Of a stretch of DNA of 6,312 nt, positions 1 through 6,104 are shown piece by piece. The translations under genes were made by a program, and so were the position numbers. Source of the stretch: an uncultured Selenomonadales bacterium (GTDB lineage Bacteria > Bacillota > Negativicutes > Selenomonadales > Selenomonadaceae). The stretch is taken from assembly GCA_937915725.1 (NCBI GenBank), contig CALGGV010000328.1, positions 1 through 6,312 on the forward strand, given 5' to 3'. The notes beneath the pieces were generated by a model. That model made no database searches, was not told where the DNA came from, and was given only the letters and a program-made list of their open reading frames with translations. Positions within the stretch are counted from its first letter, which is position 1; every line of letters begins with the position of its first letter.

Positions 1-12
1 GCGCAATTCATT

Positions 13-42
13 TTGGCTTGAAAAAATTTACGGCTGAATAAT
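13..42 (+). promoter_or_regulatory. Possible weak promoter for the ddh operon
   Basis: TTGGCT (13-18) and AATAAT (37-42) are separated by 18 bases and match the sigma-70 -35 and -10 consensus at four and five of six positions. This is the best pair I can find in the 108 bases before ddh, but in such AT-rich DNA it could be chance. The first 40 bases may also be the tail of an upstream gene: two frames stop at 35-37 and 39-41, and neither can be chosen. If a gene does end there, ddh could instead be transcribed from further upstream. Confidence 0.25.
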
Positions 43-108
43 TTCAGCGAATGTAAAAAAATTTGCAAGGCAGGCGCAATAAAAATTAATTTTGGAGGTA
101 AAAATTAA

Positions 109-1089
109 ATGAGAATAGGAATTTTGGGCTACGGAAATTTGGGACGCGGCGTCGAATACGCCATTAAAGAAAATTCTGATATGGAACTTGCGGCAGTTTT
201 TACGCGCAGAAATCCTGCAAATGTAAAAATTCAAACGCCAAATGTTCCTGTCGTGAGTGCGAGCGACGCCGAAAATTGGAAAGATAAAATTGACGTGATG
301 ATTTTGTGCGGCGGCAGTGCTACAGATTTACCAATTCAAACGCCGGAATTTGCCAAAAATTTTAACGTCATTGACAGTTTCGATACTCACGCAAAAATCC
401 CTGAACATTTCGCCAAAGTTGACGCGGCGGCGAAAAATTCTAATCACGTTGCAATTATTTCTGTCGGTTGGGATCCCGGCTTGTTTTCATTGGCGCGGGT
501 TTACGGCAATGCAATTCTTCCAAACGGCAGGGATTATACATTTTGGGGAAAAGGCGTAAGTCAAGGGCATTCTGACGCCGTGCGCCGAATTAAGGGCGTC
601 AAAAACGCTAAACAATATACCATTCCTATTGACGCGGCACTTGAGGCAGTTCGCAGCGGCAAAAATCCTGAACTTACCACACGTCAAAAACATTTGCGCG
701 AATGTTTTGTAGTTTTGGAGGAAGGCGCGGACGCCGCCGAAATTGAACGCCAAATTAAAACTATGCCAAATTATTTTGCAGATTACGATACAACGGTTAA
801 TTTTATCAGCGAAGAAGAATTTTATAAAAATCACAGCGGCTTAGCGCACGGCGGATTTGTAATTCGCAGCGGCAATACCGGCGAAAATTATTCGCACAAT
901 CAAATTATCGAATTTAATTTAAAACTTGATTCAAATCCGGAATTTACAACAAGCGTTTTAATTGCGTACGCGCGCGCCGCTTTTCGTTTGTACAATGAAA
1001 AAAATTTCGGCTGTAAAACAGTTCTAGATATTCCGCCCGCGTATCTTTCAGCAAAGGACGGCGCAGAACTCCGCGCCCATTTACTCTAA
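109..1089 (+). CDS. ddh: meso-diaminopimelate D-dehydrogenase
   Basis: NADP-dependent cytoplasmic enzyme that reductively aminates L-2-amino-6-oxopimelate (tetrahydrodipicolinate) to meso-diaminopimelate in one step, feeding lysine and peptidoglycan synthesis. The 326 residues match the family length of about 320. The N-terminal Rossmann fold carries GYGNLGRG (residues 7-14) and the FTRRNP phosphate-binding loop (31-36). Family blocks follow: CGGSATDLP (67-75), SVGWDPGLFSLARVY (118-132), TFWGKGVSQGHSDAVRRI (144-161) and HGGFVIRSGNTG (247-258), all very close to the Corynebacterium glutamicum enzyme as I recall it. The ATG at 109 follows GGAGGT (94-99) with 9 bases of spacing, a strong ribosome binding site that fixes the start. 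The stop TAA (1087-1089) shares its last base with the ATG of the next gene. No other lysine genes are in view, so this gene sits away from a classical dap cluster. The family call is essentially certain. Confidence 0.96.
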   Translation: MRIGILGYGNLGRGVEYAIKENSDMELAAVFTRRNPANVKIQTPNVPVVSASDAENWKDKIDVMILCGGSATDLPIQTPEFAKNFNVIDSFDTHAKIPEHFAKVDAAAKNSNHVAIISVGWDPGLFSLARVYGNAILPNGRDYTFWGKGVSQGHSDAVRRIKGVKNAKQYTIPIDAALEAVRSGKNPELTTRQKHLRECFVVLEEGADAAEIERQIKTMPNYFADYDTTVNFISEEEFYKNHSGLAHGGFVIRSGNTGENYSHNQIIEFNLKLDSNPEFTTSVLIAYARAAFRLYNEKNFGCKTVLDIPPAYLSAKDGAELRAHLL

Positions 1090-1745
1090 TGGCTTTAAAA
1101 CTTCCAACGCCGCCCACGCCTCCAACAATCGATAAGGGCGAGGCTACAGAATCACACGCCAAAATTGACGCGCACCAATTTTTTGAAATACCTTTTAAAC
1201 GTGAAACTGAAGAAAAACCTGTCGCCCAAGAAAAAAAAACGGTTGAAAATCCACCGCCAAAAACCATAGAAAAAAAAGTTACAACGCCGGAAGATATGGC
1301 GCGTGACGCAGTTGCAAACGGCGCGGGACCTTTAACAAAAAGAACTGTTACGCGCCCTGAAAATGAAATTCCAAATGCAACTCAAAATTTACCCGTTACA
1401 AATGAAAATTCAAATCGTGGTAAAGAAATTCTGCGCGAATTTCAAAATGAAGACAGACAAAATTTTCAAACTACAGAAACGCCGCGCAGTTTCCATTCTT
1501 ATCAAAATGAAAGTTACAGCGGTTTTTATTGGGCTGTAATGTTGGTTTTTGTTGGAATTTTAAGCATTGTTTTTGTTAAAAAATTTTTAGTGCGAAAAAA
1601 TCCAAAACTTAAAAAATCTGAACTGTTTGAAGGCTCCGGCGAAAGATTAAAAGCCGCCGCTGAAAAAGTTCCTACGCCAATAAAAAAATCGCCGCCGCCC
1701 AAAAAAGACGACGACAAAGGTAAATATTTTGAGGTACGAGTATGA
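1089..1745 (+). CDS. Proline/lysine-rich single-pass membrane protein, unknown function
   Basis: I do not recognise this 218-aa protein. Residues 1-144 are hydrophilic and probably disordered, with proline runs near the N-terminus (PTPPTPP, 6-12) and at PPPK (55-58), then many charged, Asn and Gln residues. One strongly hydrophobic helix follows at about 145-163 (GFYWAVMLVFVGILSIVFV). After it comes a very basic stretch (KKFLVRKNPKLKK, 164-176) and a tail with TPIKKSPPPKK that ends in KYFEVRV. The basic residues after the helix suggest the C-terminus is cytoplasmic, which would put the N-terminal part outside, but there is no signal peptide and the orientation is uncertain. The start ATG overlaps the ddh stop by one base (TAATG) and lacks a good Shine-Dalgarno, so translation probably depends on reinitiation after ddh. 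The stop overlaps the start of the endonuclease-like gene by four bases (ATGA). The unbroken 218-codon frame and both couplings support a real gene. A role in the cell envelope beside ddh is only a guess. Confidence 0.8.
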   Translation: MALKLPTPPTPPTIDKGEATESHAKIDAHQFFEIPFKRETEEKPVAQEKKTVENPPPKTIEKKVTTPEDMARDAVANGAGPLTKRTVTRPENEIPNATQNLPVTNENSNRGKEILREFQNEDRQNFQTTETPRSFHSYQNESYSGFYWAVMLVFVGILSIVFVKKFLVRKNPKLKKSELFEGSGERLKAAAEKVPTPIKKSPPPKKDDDKGKYFEVRV

Positions 1746-2710
1746 GAAATATTATTGACGCAATTTTAACGCTTTTTGAAATACAAAATTTTGATTTAAC
1801 GGAATCTACAAATAAAGATTTTAAAAAGTACATTATGGATATTTTTGCTGATTCATTTTATCGTGAAGATGATTTTAAAGAAGTTTTTTCTTATATTGGA
1901 ACGCAATCAGAAACTCCGGATTTAATATTGAGAGACGGCGATGCTGTTGTAATAAAAAGTATAAAAGTTAATTCCGACAATGATATTTTGGAAAATGAAA
2001 ATAGTCGCTCTTTATCTAATATAAAGTGTTTTCTTTTCACAGAGAATTACAAAGAAATTGCTGAAGTTAAACCCTTGAACGGTGAAGTTTTGTTAAATAA
2101 TGTTCCGCCAATGCAAATTTTACAAATGAATGATCCTTTAATTTCTAAAAATTGCCGTGATATTCTTTATTGGGAAGATAATTCACTTTTTGAGCCGAGA
2201 CCGCCTAAAAGAGATATTATTTACGTTGTGGGCGGGCTTGAAGAAAATCAGTTGCGTTGTTTGAGTATGGTTTATGGACGGGATTATTGCGCGTCAAATG
2301 ATTATTACAATAACATTCGCCGCAAAATAAAAAATCTTTACCAAAATGAAGAAATGATACAAAATAATTTGGAAACGGTAAAAGAGCTTGCGCAAATAGA
2401 TGAATTTGATCCGCTCGGCTTAACCGGCGCAAAACTTTATGTTAATTGGCAAATTAAAAATCCATGGCATGCTTTTCATTATATTTATCGACGCAATAAC
2501 AATACAAAATTTGATTTTATGTGCATAATCAATTACGACAAATGGATAACTTTAGAAAATCGAGAGCTTTTATTGGCGGCTCAAGAAACTTGTGAAAATT
2601 TAACAATTTCGCCTGTAAGAATAAAAAATCCCGACAATCCTGAAGAACGCCGAGATGCGGTATTAATCACTTATGAAATTCCAGAAAAGAAAAATCTTTT
2701 AAATTTTTAG
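1742..2710 (+). CDS. NgoPII-family type II restriction endonuclease homologue, catalytic Glu replaced
   Basis: This 322-aa protein resembles the NgoPII restriction endonuclease family along its whole length, recalled from memory. Shared blocks are MRNIIDAI (1-8), KEVFSYIGTQSETPDLILRDG (46-66), NDPLISKNCRDILYWE (130-145), KRDIIYVVGG (156-165), VYGRDYCASN (177-186), DEFDPLGLTGAKLYV (220-234), IKNPWHAFHYIYRRN (238-252), FMCIINYDKW (259-268) and VRIKNPDNPEERRDAVLITY (292-311). NgoPII cuts GGCC. The expected active site is PD...ExK: D60 and K72 are present, but the Glu position is V70 (GTA at 1949-1951; GAA would need one base change). Cleavage may therefore be lost unless another acid, such as D67, substitutes. 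Residues 80-125 look like an insertion compared with the shorter family members I recall. A GAGG (1731-1734) and the ATGA overlap with the previous gene fix the start. No methyltransferase is in the window. The gene is visibly AT-richer than its neighbours, which suggests transfer. Its last 44 bases overlap the end of the folK-folA gene on the other strand. Confidence 0.85.
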   Translation: MRNIIDAILTLFEIQNFDLTESTNKDFKKYIMDIFADSFYREDDFKEVFSYIGTQSETPDLILRDGDAVVIKSIKVNSDNDILENENSRSLSNIKCFLFTENYKEIAEVKPLNGEVLLNNVPPMQILQMNDPLISKNCRDILYWEDNSLFEPRPPKRDIIYVVGGLEENQLRCLSMVYGRDYCASNDYYNNIRRKIKNLYQNEEMIQNNLETVKELAQIDEFDPLGLTGAKLYVNWQIKNPWHAFHYIYRRNNNTKFDFMCIINYDKWITLENRELLLAAQETCENLTISPVRIKNPDNPEERRDAVLITYEIPEKKNLLNF

Positions 2711-3581
2711 CGTCAATTAATTTAAATTCGTCAAATTTCGGAAAGAAACAATCTGCCGGTTTTTCTACGTCAACAACAGTTAGAAAAATTTCTGCCGCGT
2801 AGGGTAAAAGTTCACTAAAAATTTCTGCGCCGCCTATTACAAAATTTTTTTCGTCAACATTCAAAACTTGCCACAAATTTTCAAGACTGCTGACAATTTC
2901 GGCGTTGGGAATTTTTTCAAGTTTTTTACTCAAAATAATATTCCTGCGCGACGGCAACGGTTGACAATTCGGCAAAGTTGATAAAGTTTTGCGCCCGTAA
3001 ATTACAACGTTATTCAGCGTCAATTCACGAAAATTTTTTAAGTCTTCCGGAATTTTGAACAGTAAATTATTTTGAAAACCTAAGCCAAAATTTCTGTCAA
3101 CGCAGGCAACCATTTTCAAATTAAAATCAATGGGACTGCCTACGATTTTTTTTACTTCATCGCCGTGCAATTCAAATTTCAACGTGGGCAAAATTTCACT
3201 CAATGGAACTAAAACAAAATCGCGTTCATATAAAAATTTGTGCGGTACGGTTAATCGCTCGGAATTTATTTTTAAGTCGTCAATCATTAAAATATCAATG
3301 TCAATCGTGCGTGCGCCCCAATGTTCTTTTCGCACGCGCCCTAAATCAATTTCGATTTTTTGAAGTTCATCAAGCAGTTGCAGCGGCTCCAATTCTGAAG
3401 AAATTTTTATAGCCGCGTTAATAAAATTCGGCTGATTCGTGACGCCCCAAGCCGCCGTTTCGTAAAATGAAGAAACGCGCAAAATTTCGACGCCACGAAT
3501 TTTTTTTATACTTTCAATAGCCGCACGAATATTTTTTGAACGTTCGCCCAAATTTGCGCCTAAGCCCAAATAGTAAATCAT
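2667..3581 (-). CDS. folK-folA: Bifunctional HPPK (FolK) - dihydrofolate reductase (FolA) fusion
   Basis: A single 304-aa frame encodes two folate enzymes. Residues 1 to about 150 are 6-hydroxymethyl-7,8-dihydropterin pyrophosphokinase: YLGLGANLGER (4-14), SSFYETAAWG (37-46), GRVRKEHWGARTIDIDIL (81-98) with R82, R84 and the metal-binding D94 and D96, then the TVPH...ERDFVLVPL block (111-127). Residues from about 154 to 304 are dihydrofolate reductase: VACVDRNFGLGF (158-169), IPEDLKNF (177-184) with the catalytic acid at D180, IYGRKTLSTLP (194-204), PLPSRRNIILS (208-218) and FVIGGAEIF (247-255), ending in the usual F-x-x-F-type last strand. The Pro-Trp pair before the catalytic loop (P21-W22 in E. 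coli) is Leu-Phe here (174-175), which I recall as common in Clostridia-like DHFRs. The fusion catalyses two non-consecutive steps on either side of FolP. The ATG overlaps the folB stop by four bases (ATGA). No frame break or stop separates the domains. The 3' end is antisense to the end of the endonuclease-like gene. Confidence 0.94.
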   Translation of the reverse strand: MIYYLGLGANLGERSKNIRAAIESIKKIRGVEILRVSSFYETAAWGVTNQPNFINAAIKISSELEPLQLLDELQKIEIDLGRVRKEHWGARTIDIDILMIDDLKINSERLTVPHKFLYERDFVLVPLSEILPTLKFELHGDEVKKIVGSPIDFNLKMVACVDRNFGLGFQNNLLFKIPEDLKNFRELTLNNVVIYGRKTLSTLPNCQPLPSRRNIILSKKLEKIPNAEIVSSLENLWQVLNVDEKNFVIGGAEIFSELLPYAAEIFLTVVDVEKPADCFFPKFDEFKLIDAKNLKDFSFLEFHK

Positions 3582-3940
3582 CTTCTGCGCCTTGAAATTT
3601 CCACTGCCGCCTCAAAATATCTGACAGGTAGTGGCGCGTTTGGCTTGTGCAATACAACTTTCAAAGTTTCGATTTTCGGATATTTTTCTAACAAAGTTTC
3701 TGCAATTTCTTCAGCAACAGTTTCAATCAATTTGCGCGGGACGCCGCCTACAATTCTTTCAACGTCAAACAAAATTTGCGCGTAGTCTACAGTTTCGTTA
3801 ATATCGTCAGATTGTCCGGCTGCCTCCAAACTCAAATTTAATTCAAGATCCACTTTGAAAATTTGTCCGCGTTGTTGTTCTGCGACACTGCAACCGTGCC
3901 GCCCAAATATTTCTATACCCTTTAAAATTATTTTATCCAT
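3578..3940 (-). CDS. folB: Dihydroneopterin aldolase
   Basis: FolB cleaves 7,8-dihydroneopterin to 6-hydroxymethyl-7,8-dihydropterin and glycolaldehyde, giving the substrate for the FolK domain encoded just downstream. From the ATG at 3940 the protein has 120 residues, the usual family length. It opens with MDKIILKGIEIFGRHG and carries the four active-site positions of the Staphylococcus aureus enzyme in register: E21 (E22), Y53 in VDYAQ (Y54), E73 in LIETVAEEIA (E74) and K99 in LHKPNAPLP (K100). The C-terminus is an Arg run (RRRR). A longer reading from a TTG at 3958 is possible, but AAAGGAAG at 3948-3955 lies 7 bases before the ATG and falls inside that extension, so the ATG is preferred. 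The stop overlaps the folK-folA start by four bases. It is separated from folP by 74 bases holding a repeat and foldback, the only real gap in this operon. Confidence 0.95.
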   Translation of the reverse strand: MDKIILKGIEIFGRHGCSVAEQQRGQIFKVDLELNLSLEAAGQSDDINETVDYAQILFDVERIVGGVPRKLIETVAEEIAETLLEKYPKIETLKVVLHKPNAPLPVRYFEAAVEISRRRR

Positions 3941-3947
3941 TGAAAAA

Positions 3948-3955
3948 CTTCCTTT
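3948..3955 (-). promoter_or_regulatory. Ribosome binding site that decides the folB start
   Basis: Reads AAAGGAAG on the minus strand, 7 bases before the ATG at 3938-3940. It favours this ATG over the in-frame TTG at 3956-3958, which would add six residues (TTG start then KGSFS) not seen at the start of FolB proteins. Confidence 0.75.
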
Positions 3956-3966
3956 CAATCAGTTTT

Positions 3967-4017
3967 TAAGGATTAAGGACTAGTGAAAAATCCTTAGCCC
4001 TTAGCCCTTAGTCCTTA
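3967..4017. repeat. Foldback inverted repeats between folP and folB
   Basis: Two overlapping inverted pairs are exact. TAAGGACTA (3974-3982) pairs with TAGTCCTTA (4009-4017), and TAAGGATT (3967-3974) pairs with AATCCTTA (3989-3996). The right arms are heptamers of the adjacent array, so the left arms look like inverted heptamer copies. In the folP-folB transcript this could form alternative hairpins that weaken read-through, mark an RNA processing point or protect an RNA end. There is no clean U-run after the stem, so a standard intrinsic terminator is unlikely, and folB has no obvious promoter of its own. Confidence 0.6.
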
Positions 4018-4030
4018 TCCCCTAGCCCTT
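3989..4030 (-). repeat. Six tandem heptamers of AAGGGCT type at the folP 3' end
   Basis: Read on the minus strand, six 7-base units lie in perfect register with no gaps: three are AAGGGCT, and the others are AGGGGAT, AAGGACT and AAGGATT. The array covers the last four codons of folP (Arg-Ala-Arg-Gly), supplies its TAA stop and runs on into the spacer. Because the unit is not a multiple of three, changes in copy number would shift where folP stops. It resembles in style the short tandem heptamer repeats known from some cyanobacteria, but the sequence is different and I cannot name a family. Confidence 0.85.
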
Positions 4031-4776
4031 AAAATATCAGCTATTTTAATCATTTTGGAAATCATCGCCACGTTGTGAACGCGCACAATATTAACGCCCT
4101 GTGCAACGGCAAGTACGCAAATTGCGCCGGTTGCCTCGTCGCGGTTATTAATATCAAAGCTGGTTAAATATCCAATAATGCTTTTTCGACTTACGCCCAA
4201 AAGTAATGGAATTTCCCGCCCGTCCAAATTTTTAAACTTGCTTAGATTTTTTAATATCGTCAAATTTTCTTCCTGCGTTTTGTTAAAGCCAATTCCAACA
4301 TCGAAAATTATTTGTAAATCGTCGCGCAGGTTTTTTCTGAAAAAATTTTTAATATCAGAAATAATATCGCCGCCGGAAATTTTTTGATTGTGCATAGCGA
4401 TAATTGGTACAGAAAATTTTTTGGCAACGTCAAACATTTTGCCGCTAATGTCATTGATAATGGACGCGCCGTTTTGTAAAGCAAATTCTGCAACTTCCGG
4501 CTTGTAAGTGTCAATCGAAATTGGAACGCCTAAATTTTTTATCGCAGGCAAAATTTTTTCAAGGCGGCTAATTTCTTCATCAGCTGAAATTGGCGTAAAA
4601 TTGGGGCGCGTAGATTCTGCGCCGACGTCAATAATATCCGCGCCGTCTGCAATAAGTTTTTTGGCGTGTTGAATTGCGTTTTCAGTCGAATAAAAAAAAC
4701 CGCCGTCCGAAAAACTGTCCGGCGTAATATTCAAAATTCCCATTATTAAACTTTTTTTTGTAAGTTCAAGTTTCAT
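4015..4776 (-). CDS. folP: Dihydropteroate synthase
   Basis: FolP condenses hydroxymethyl-dihydropterin pyrophosphate with p-aminobenzoate to give dihydropteroate; it is the sulfonamide target. The 253 residues form one TIM barrel, slightly shorter than the usual 260-280. Binding motifs run in order: MGILNITPDSFSDGG (12-26, with N16), DVGAESTRP (50-58), SIDTYKPEVA (87-96, with D89), IINDISG (106-112), DVGIGFNKT (159-167), GVSRKSIIG (194-202, with K198) and NIVRVHNV (229-236, with R232 and H234). Departures from consensus are Val for Pro in the usual DPGIGF and Ala for the second Gly of GGESTRP; the pterin and phosphate ligands are kept, so it is probably active. The ATG overlaps the serS stop by four bases (ATGA) without a strong Shine-Dalgarno, implying coupling to serS. 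The C-terminus and stop codon lie in a tandem heptamer array, so the original ending may have been replaced. Confidence 0.95.
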   Translation of the reverse strand: MKLELTKKSLIMGILNITPDSFSDGGFFYSTENAIQHAKKLIADGADIIDVGAESTRPNFTPISADEEISRLEKILPAIKNLGVPISIDTYKPEVAEFALQNGASIINDISGKMFDVAKKFSVPIIAMHNQKISGGDIISDIKNFFRKNLRDDLQIIFDVGIGFNKTQEENLTILKNLSKFKNLDGREIPLLLGVSRKSIIGYLTSFDINNRDEATGAICVLAVAQGVNIVRVHNVAMISKMIKIADILRARG

Positions 4777-6044
4777 TTTATAATTTCAACGCCGCCCATA
4801 TATGGAATTAAAGCCTTAGGAACTGTAACGGAGCCATCTTCATTTTGATAATTTTCCAGAATTGCGGCAACAGTTCGCCCTACTGCAATTCCGGAGCCGT
4901 TCAAAGTATGTACAAATTCCGGTTTAGATTTATTGTCACGGCGGAATTTAATATTGGCGCGGCGCGCTTGATAATCAGTGCAGTTGGAGCAGGAAGAAAT
5001 TTCACGATATTTATTTTGCGCGGGCATCCAAACTTCAATATCGTAAGTTTTGGCGGAAGTAAAACTCATATCGCCGGTACAAAGTAAAACGACGCGGTAA
5101 GGAATTTCCAAAATTCGTAAAACGTCTTCGGCGGCGTCAACCATACTTTCTAATTCAGCCCATGAAGTTTCGGGCGTGGTAAATTTAATCAGTTCGACTT
5201 TGTTAAATTGGTGTTGACGAATTAAGCCGCGCGTATCACGCCCCGCCGAGCCAGCCTCTGCGCGAAAACAGGCAGTATAACAGCTGTAATATTCCGGAAG
5301 ATTTTCGGCTGATAAAATTTCGTCACGATGATAATTTGTGGTAGGAACTTCAGCAGTTGGAACAAGATAATAATCAAGATTTTCAAGTTTGAACATATCT
5401 TCGGCAAATTTTGGAAGTTGCCCCGTGCCTATCATGCTGTCTTTGTTGACAATGTAAGGAGCAAGCATTTCTGTATAGCCGTGCTTGTTGGAGTGCAAGT
5501 CCATCATAAAATTAATACAAGCGCGTTCGAGGCGTGCGCCGAGTCCGCGATAAAAAGTAAATCTTGCGCCGGTAACTTTGGCGGCGCGGTCGGCGTCAAG
5601 GATTTTCAAATTTTCGCCAATTTCCCAATGTGCCTTAGGCGTGAAATTAAATTGACGCGGAGTACCATTGCGGCGAATTTCCGGATTTTCGCTGTCGTCT
5701 TTTCCAATGGGCACATCGTCTTTTGGAATGTTTGGAATATGTAACAGAATATCGCGCAGATTTTCTTCAACGGTACGAAGTTCATTATCAAGCGCGGAAA
5801 TTTTATCACCGACGGCGCGCATTTCGGCAGAAATTGCGGCTGTATCTTCGCCGGCTTTTTTCATTGCGCCAATTTTTTTTGAAGTGGAATTGCGTTGCGT
5901 TTTAAGTTGTTCGACTTCATTTAACAGGGCGCGGCGTTTTTGTTCAAGTTCAACAAAACTATCAAGATTCAGTGGGTTGTTACGATTTTTTAACATTGTA
6001 CGGACGGTTTCCAAATTATCACGTACAAATTTCATATCAAGCAT
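4773..6044 (-). CDS. serS: Seryl-tRNA synthetase
   Basis: Class II synthetase that charges tRNA-Ser (and tRNA-Sec where present) with serine in the cytoplasm. From the ATG at 6044 it has 423 residues, the normal bacterial length. Residues about 27-106 form the long antiparallel coiled coil that grips the tRNA variable arm, ending at HIPNIP (101-106). Then come motif 1 (about 172-199, RACINFMMDLHSNKHGYTEM followed by LAPYIV), the serine-binding TAEVP (230-234), motif 2 FRAEAGSAGRDTRG (260-273) and motif 3 NGSGIAVGRTVAAILENYQ (382-400). The frame stays open for 47 more codons upstream, but that stretch is translated repeat DNA, and GGAGGA six bases before the ATG fixes the start. A second Met at residue 4 is less well placed. 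The gene leads the operon with folP, folB and folK-folA and has a likely promoter just upstream. I see no T-box leader, which often precedes serS in Firmicutes. Confidence 0.97.
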   Translation of the reverse strand: MLDMKFVRDNLETVRTMLKNRNNPLNLDSFVELEQKRRALLNEVEQLKTQRNSTSKKIGAMKKAGEDTAAISAEMRAVGDKISALDNELRTVEENLRDILLHIPNIPKDDVPIGKDDSENPEIRRNGTPRQFNFTPKAHWEIGENLKILDADRAAKVTGARFTFYRGLGARLERACINFMMDLHSNKHGYTEMLAPYIVNKDSMIGTGQLPKFAEDMFKLENLDYYLVPTAEVPTTNYHRDEILSAENLPEYYSCYTACFRAEAGSAGRDTRGLIRQHQFNKVELIKFTTPETSWAELESMVDAAEDVLRILEIPYRVVLLCTGDMSFTSAKTYDIEVWMPAQNKYREISSCSNCTDYQARRANIKFRRDNKSKPEFVHTLNGSGIAVGRTVAAILENYQNEDGSVTVPKALIPYMGGVEIIK

Positions 6045-6050
6045 AAATTT

Positions 6051-6056
6051 TCCTCC
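6051..6056 (-). promoter_or_regulatory. Strong ribosome binding site that decides the serS start
   Basis: GGAGGA on the minus strand, six bases before the ATG at 6042-6044. It rules out the longer open frame that begins at 6185, whose first 47 codons read through repeat DNA and do not resemble SerRS. Confidence 0.9.
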
Positions 6057-6075
6057 ATTAAAATTTTTTCGATAA

Positions 6076-6104
6076 AGTATAACACCGGCGGTAAAAAATA
6101 ACAA
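6076..6104 (-). promoter_or_regulatory. Likely sigma-70 promoter of the serS-fol operon
   Basis: On the minus strand, TTGTTA (6099-6104) and TATACT (6076-6081) are spaced by exactly 17 bases and match the -35 and -10 consensus at four and five of six positions. Transcription would begin near 6069, leaving a leader of roughly 25 bases before the serS ATG, with no room for an attenuator. The -35 and spacer belong to the first full copy of the upstream tandem repeat, while the -10 lies where the sequence departs from the repeat consensus. In the next copy out, TTGTTA is kept (6172-6177) but the -10 slot is a run of T, so only the gene-proximal copy looks functional. Confidence 0.7.

Noticed and set aside
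1..41. C-terminal tail of an upstream plus-strand gene
   Set aside because: Two frames give plausible short tails ending at 35-37 or 39-41; with a dozen codons neither can be supported.
487..834. 115-codon minus-strand open frame inside ddh
   Set aside because: It lies wholly antisense to conserved ddh blocks, with no ribosome site or recognisable motif.
2685..2700. AAAAGA-AAAA-TCTTTT hairpin as a terminator between the convergent operons
   Set aside because: The stem has a single G-C pair and lies inside both coding regions; in DNA this AT-rich it is likely chance.
3941..3958. TTG start for folB adding six residues
   Set aside because: The ribosome binding site lies within this stretch and the ATG at 3940 gives the standard FolB N-terminus.
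5668..6075. 135-codon open frame on the plus strand across the serS start
   Set aside because: It is antisense to the conserved coiled-coil and start region of serS; its Ser/Arg/Phe-rich translation is typical of a shadow frame.
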